Shown here in pieces: positions 59,669 through 64,000 of a DNA stretch of 64,000 nucleotides. Below the pieces are notes generated by a model, which had not been told where the DNA came from, searched no databases, and was given only the letters and a program-made list of their open reading frames with translations. Where the stretch lies: positions 186,001 through 250,000 of the forward strand of contig JAGQDJ010000021.1 in the NCBI GenBank assembly GCA_022885665.1. Reading direction: 5' to 3'. A program made the position numbers and the translations under genes. The stretch's first letter is position 1. The number at the start of each line of letters is the position of its first letter. Origin of the DNA: Triops longicaudatus. Taxonomy: Eukaryota; Arthropoda; Branchiopoda; Notostraca; Triopsidae.

Positions 59669-61818
59669 TTAGTATACACCTTGCAATTTTAGCTGCGTTA
59701 TTAGCTTATCTAGATCCACATGCTTATCGAAATTCCTTGGTCCGATCTCTGACTTAATTACAAAATCTTCGCCGGTGGTGACCGACCGACCGACTGTGAA
59801 AAGCAATCGCCTTTCGAATGCCACGTATAAGAGGTTTAATACCTAAAACCAATTTTCCATTAGATCTGACCACTTAATTTTTTTTATATATACTTTTCTG
59901 CCCTGCTGAGTATCAGGAAGGTGAAGTTTGCGCGGGAAACCCGGTGCATAATATGGCATGCCTGGAATAGGATGTTCTGGGCCTTGGACGCCAGGCTTGA
60001 AGCTATAGTAAACAGCAATTTAGAACAGGCTTTGTTTCAGAGAAGCAAGATATGTACCTGTAGATGATTTCTATGGTTTGTGTATGAGGATATCCAGGCA
60101 AAGCGAAATCTTGTATCGTATGCTGCATCGTGCCTTCCGGTTGAGTCCCGGTTTTGATACCGTAAAAGGTTTTACAAGACGGACAAACGGTAAAAGTCTA
60201 GAACGCAGAACATAGAATTAAAAGCATCTTTCGAAAGCTCGTATTTTTTCCCTTTTTTTCTTTCTTTTTTTTACCGTCTTGCCTGTGTCGACATGAGAAA
60301 TTAAACAATCTGCGTGAAATGTATGACCACACTGCGTGAAAGCAGCCGTATTATCGAATTGGCTCAATCCCGAAGGAATCTGGCATGAGTTAAGGCATAA
60401 CTGGCAGTTCTCTGCATTCGGGGAAGACACTTCGGCCGTATACGTCAGCAACAAACTACGGGCTGTCAAGAGACACAAAAAAGCTTTAGAACGAATATAT
60501 ACACAAATATATAAGAAAACAACAACAAAGAAACACAAGTAACTACAATAAATCGTAGTAAGCTTAAAAAAATCGAATAAACAAAAGAACTGAATAAAGA
60601 AAAATATACATATATACATATACAGTAATTTCTAGGTAATGGATCGGGAAGCGTGGGTGAGGAATATATGTACAGTCAGTGGCGTGCGTACCTGGTTCAG
60701 CTACACGCTTGTAAATAGTGTGAAGTTTGGGTTTTGTACTTCGGCTTTCGCGAGATCGGGGAATTATGACGTCCAAATCGTCATCTCGGCTCTCGTGACT
60801 CAGCCTTGTGGAGACGGTTTCGAGGCTAGAGCTTCTGGCCCTTCGCTCAACGCGCAAACCCATGTCACGGCCTTTTTTCTTGCTCTCATCTTTATTAATA
60901 GTTAAATGTAAGCCCCCATGTGTGCCCCCCGAGCTTACACCACCTGTCGAGTTGTTTCCCCCATGATTCAATAAACTGTGCAATCCATTAAAGAGCCCCG
61001 AAAGAACTTTAGATTCCATTTTAGGACCGGAAGCTCCCTCGACAGATTTTTTCTTCGCCTCTACTTTAGGTGTTGAGCGCTTTTTCGAAGTTTGTGACGT
61101 CCCACACGTTTGTAATTGCATCGTCGCCACTTCTTGTTTGGTGGCGAGAGGATACGGAGCCTGAGTTACGCGTCGCATGCTTCGCACAAAGCCACTGTCT
61201 TTGCGCACTTGAGTGAGATTGCAGAAATTGATTATATACGGGAGATGCGGGAAGCTGAGCGACAAATCGAGTGTTTGCTGGCCCTTTTCCAAAACACAAA
61301 TATTTATAAACATTAAATAACGTAACCTTTGGTGTATAAACTCAATTTACGGCAGAGTAGTATTCTTCTATAACTACGATGACGTCAGTGTCATAGCTGT
61401 GCCACGATCCTGGACGATCTCCGAGCCAATCCCATCTGACACCTGTTCCGGGAGGACTGGATTTAGGGTAAAGTTTTCGAACTATCGATGCAGCTTCGCC
61501 TGTAATTGAATTAGCTGTTAAATAAACAACTATTTTCGACGTAATTTGAGCATGCAAACCTGAAACTTCGTCCACTTGGACCATTTTCGTCAAGCTAACT
61601 TTGTATCGCGACAGATTGGGATCGGTGTCTCCAAGGAAAACTTGGCTGAGTTTTTTACGCTGAGCTGCTTCTAACACTTTGCAGACATTGGGAGAATAGG
61701 ATTTAAACTTTCCAGGCTGCGCTTCCCATTCCCAAACAACCACAAATTGCATAGACTGTGCATGACTCGGATTTGGTTGAGATGCAACGGCTTGTGAATT
61801 ATTTCCATTTGCTGCCAT
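59669..61818 (-). CDS. Deltex E3 ubiquitin ligase, form with proximal RING-DTC tail
   Basis: Deltex proteins bind Notch ankyrin repeats through WWE domains and ubiquitinate via a RING plus a C-terminal DTC domain. The exons are 61818-61560, 61499-61351, 61283-60692, 60462-60275, 60197-60058, 60002-59894 and 59842-59669, which close to 536 residues. WWE1 (VVVWEWEAQPGKFKSYSPNV) lies at residues 26-85 and WWE2 (GVRWDWLGDRPGSWHSYDTD) at about 100-140. LSLSFPHLPYIINFCNLTQV and a basic Ser-rich linker follow. The RING is at about 350-400 (NCQLC, QCGHTFHADC, CPSC), and then KTGTQPEGTMQHTIQDFALP, GVQGPEHPIPG and VAFERRLLFTVGRSVTTGED. The DTC end is unusual: after SVTTGED it reads FVIKSEIGPRNFDKH, without the conserved WNxIHHKTE. 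The alternative tail is described at 58160-58978. Confidence 0.88.
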
Positions 61819-62341
61819 TTTTTACATTTGGCACGGCTGACATAGATCTTAGGAGCTTGTGGTCTACATTAGGAGTGTAATCGAAAAGTTAAAAGTCGTT
61901 TAAGTTGCACAATTTAAAGTAAATCCTCAGAAACCGTTTGTTGTTGTTTCTTGTTTTCCCTTTCTGAATGCAGCTTTGAGATGGGGACACAACCATTGGG
62001 CTTGGAAATTAAGCGGGGGCAAGTCCACGTCTTTGCTTGGGGCAACGCATTGAACCTTACGGGCATTTCAAGCGCAAATCCATCGTTACGTGAGGCGAGG
62101 CTGGGCATACCACAGGCTTTCGAACAACGGCAACCTGTTGGCCCTAGAAACCTACCCTTGTCCGGGTTTGCAGCCGCAGCTTCGCTTTGACCTTCACACA
62201 AGAGATTCGAGCCAGCCAAAGTGCTTTCTATTCAAGGGGAAATTGTAGGAAGAATAGGGCTTCGACAAAAAACCGTACGAAGCGCTATAGTTAAGAAAAC
62301 GAATCAAGCTTTTTGTAGCTATTAGCACTTTTTATTGCTGT
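61819..62341. other. Deltex upstream region and GPCR 3' flank
   Basis: This is 523 bp between the Deltex ATG and the GPCR stop, both genes on the minus strand. It must contain the Deltex promoter or 5'UTR and the GPCR 3' end. I see no coding exon. The 61951-62190 ORFs are not recognised. Confidence 0.6.
62331..62336 (-). terminator. Candidate GPCR polyadenylation signal
   Basis: TTTATT on the plus strand reads AATAAA on the minus strand, only 5 nt after the GPCR stop. If used, the 3'UTR would be about 20-40 nt. Confidence 0.45.
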
Positions 62342-63424
62342 TTAAACGTTGGTCTCGATTGCTTGCGGTCGATTTCGACAGCGCGCGAACCAATGGAACA
62401 CTTCAAAGAAAGACAAGCGAAAATCGCTAGAGCACCAGAAATAAATATAAAAATTGGAGGCGAAATTGCTTAGCTCTAGCGTATTAGCAATAGCCCGGAA
62501 TACTTCGAATGCGTAATACTTTTCGTATTCTTCGCTGTAAAGCAGCGAGAGAGCAGCTGACGGTACAACAGCGCACCAAAAAAGTACGATAACACAAGTC
62601 AAGAGAACGATCAGTTTACGTTCTTCCCGCAATTTTCGGCGCCAAGAAGGAGCACTGTGTAAAAGTTTTCGCGCTTGTGTGACCTTTCTGAACTTGACTA
62701 TAATACAAGTATTCAAAACGGCCAGGATTAAAGCGGGGCCAAACCGTAGGCAAGTTTCGCTAGCCCATACATAAATTCTCCAACTTAATGACGAGGTTAT
62801 TTCGAAATTTTCTACACATTCGTATTCGTACAGTCTGAAGGTTTTGTTATTCAACACAATTTCTTCTGTGAGGGGGCGAACTTTTTTTAAGGCACCCAAT
62901 GGGGTACATATAATCAAAGCCAAAATGTACGCGATGAATACTTTTAGTTTGGTACGACTTCGGTTATGCATGGTTTTGAATTTGGCTGGCCAGCACACTG
63001 ATATATAACGCTCAAGTGTGAGCGCCACGACTAAATAAATACTATAACCCATGAAGGCATTATTGATAACAAGTTCCATGTGAGCGAAAAATACTGCAAG
63101 GCAGTACGAGCCAAAGCGAGATCGTCGCTCCGATGATCGATATACCAGTGGTATGGATGTCATTAACACTCCCATATCTGCTAGAGCTAGGGAAGATAAA
63201 TACGTGTACACGGTACCTGCAGCGCGTGAAACAGCACGTGGTAAGCAAAGAACTTTTCTTTTTTTTCACTAAAGTTTACCTTTTAAGCGATAGCGCCTTA
63301 GAACAGCTAAAATGGCTCCATTGCTTAGAATACCAAAGCAAATGATAATAGGAGCAACCACGTCATAAGCGAAGTTGGGTAAATAATATTGAGTATCATT
63401 GACAACTGCGACATTTTCGAACAT
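62342..63424 (-). CDS. Class A peptide GPCR, FMRFamide-receptor-like
   Basis: There are two exons, 63424-63280 and 63216-62342, joined in phase 1 and encoding 339 residues from MFENVAVVNDTQ. TM1 is APIIICFGILSNGAILAVL with the conserved GN-type Asn. TM2 follows with SSLALAD (conserved LxxxD). TM3 ends LERYISVCWP, with ERY in place of DRY. TM4 is VFIAYILALIICTPLG, TM5 is LRFGPALILAVLNTCIIV, and TM6 is LIVLLTCVIVLFWCAVVPSA. TM7 is LSNFASNFYIYFWCSSDFR, in which NFYIY replaces NPxxY. These substitutions are typical of FMRFamide-receptor-like peptide GPCRs, so the ligand is probably a neuropeptide. The frame stays open upstream of the Met with N-glycosylation sequons (NVS, NNSS) back to a possible acceptor at 63494. 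The true N terminus may therefore be longer and start in a further exon. Confidence 0.85.
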
Positions 63425-63494
63425 GCCACGCTTCGAGCTATTGTTTGCTGGAAACGAATTTAAGCCCCATGGGCTTACGTTGTGCAGAGATTCC

Positions 63495-64000
63495 CTTTAA
63501 AAGAGATAAATAGCACATCAAGCCATGCGTGACTAATCCAACTTGATTAAAAGTAGACGACGTAGTTGTCTTTCTTAATTTTACCTGAATTCTTTGCTCA
63601 GCATCTTAGTGATCCTGGTGTGTGAATGTTCACAAGTGTCACAGTAATAGACCTTAAAAGGCCGTTTCTTTCTTCCCCGTTTGTCAAAGAATTACTTTTT
63701 CACTTTTCTATCTTTTGCGGGCCTTCTTTCAGCATGTCATTTTCATTACACGTTCTTGAACACACGCTGTCCACCGTTGCGAAGTGACGAAAGATCCCTA
63801 ACCAAAAGTCACGTTAGCATGATTCCATTTTCAACCGTGTTCATTTTTCTGTCATTTCGAGACAGTCGGGTGGATGCTCAGACATTTCCTCACCACCAAC
63901 TCCCCCGTAATTCGATAAAAGAAAAAGCAATCTGATCACTTTACGGAGTTCTGTTCTCATAAAGTTATTAGTACAGCTTCGGAATCGTGAAGGCCGTATA
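63495..64000. other. GPCR upstream region, right edge
   Basis: This is non-coding as far as I can see. A TTTTAAAG acceptor-like site at 63494 hints that a 5' GPCR exon lies here or beyond the edge. Confidence 0.5.

Noticed and set aside
1..64000. CRISPR array, rRNA operon or prokaryotic gene organisation
   Set aside because: There are no regularly spaced repeats with spacers and no rRNA sequence. All identified genes are spliced eukaryotic genes.

Overview
The window is nuclear DNA from an animal. It has GT-AG introns, AATAAA polyadenylation signals, an AT-rich background, and a metazoan gene set: cGMP-dependent protein kinase, Deltex, ERMARD, COX18 and a peptide-type GPCR. Introns are bimodal. 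COX18, Deltex and ERMARD carry introns mostly of 46-80 nt, while the kinase gene has introns of several to 20 kb. A protostome, perhaps an arthropod, fits best, but the species cannot be named from sequence alone. I rebuilt exon models by hand from ORFs, splice signals and phase bookkeeping. Every complete coding model closes to a multiple of three.

Layout. (1) 1-36745, minus strand: 5' part of a PKG (cGMP-dependent protein kinase) gene. Two alternative N-terminal exons (36441-36745, PRKG1-alpha-like; 18739-19142, PRKG1-beta-like) can each splice in phase to three shared cyclic-nucleotide-binding exons (16518-16684, 9854-9967, 6895-7000). The second CNB domain and kinase domain must lie beyond the left edge. 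An intronless 207-codon ORF (10373-10996) with a nearby poly(A) tract sits in one PKG intron. (2) 37957-39448, minus: complete six-exon COX18, a mitochondrial inner-membrane insertase. (3) 48492-53809, plus: an unidentified 864-residue coiled-coil/low-complexity protein in six exons. It may be driven from a non-coding exon at about 39480-39561, divergent from COX18. (4) 55834-58092, plus: complete ERMARD (669 residues) with two HEPN-type R-x4-H motifs. (5) 58160-61818, minus: a Deltex E3 ligase gene with one WWE-WWE head and two tandem, phase-compatible RING-DTC tails. (6) 62342-63424, minus: a class A GPCR of FMRFamide-receptor type.

The long non-coding stretches are intronic and intergenic DNA. 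They hold poly(A/T) tracts of 32-37 nt, TTTTA/AAAAT and TTA microsatellites, a family of about 165-bp MITE-like units with TIRs related to CAGTAGAATCTCGTTATAAC, a tRNA-derived SINE-like element, and an assembly N inside a G/C homopolymer.

The most interesting structure is the duplicated Deltex catalytic tail. Exon 3 can splice in the same phase to a proximal RING-DTC (59669-60462) or a distal RING-DTC (58160-58978). Only the distal copy keeps the conserved WNDIHHKTE segment of the DTC domain.
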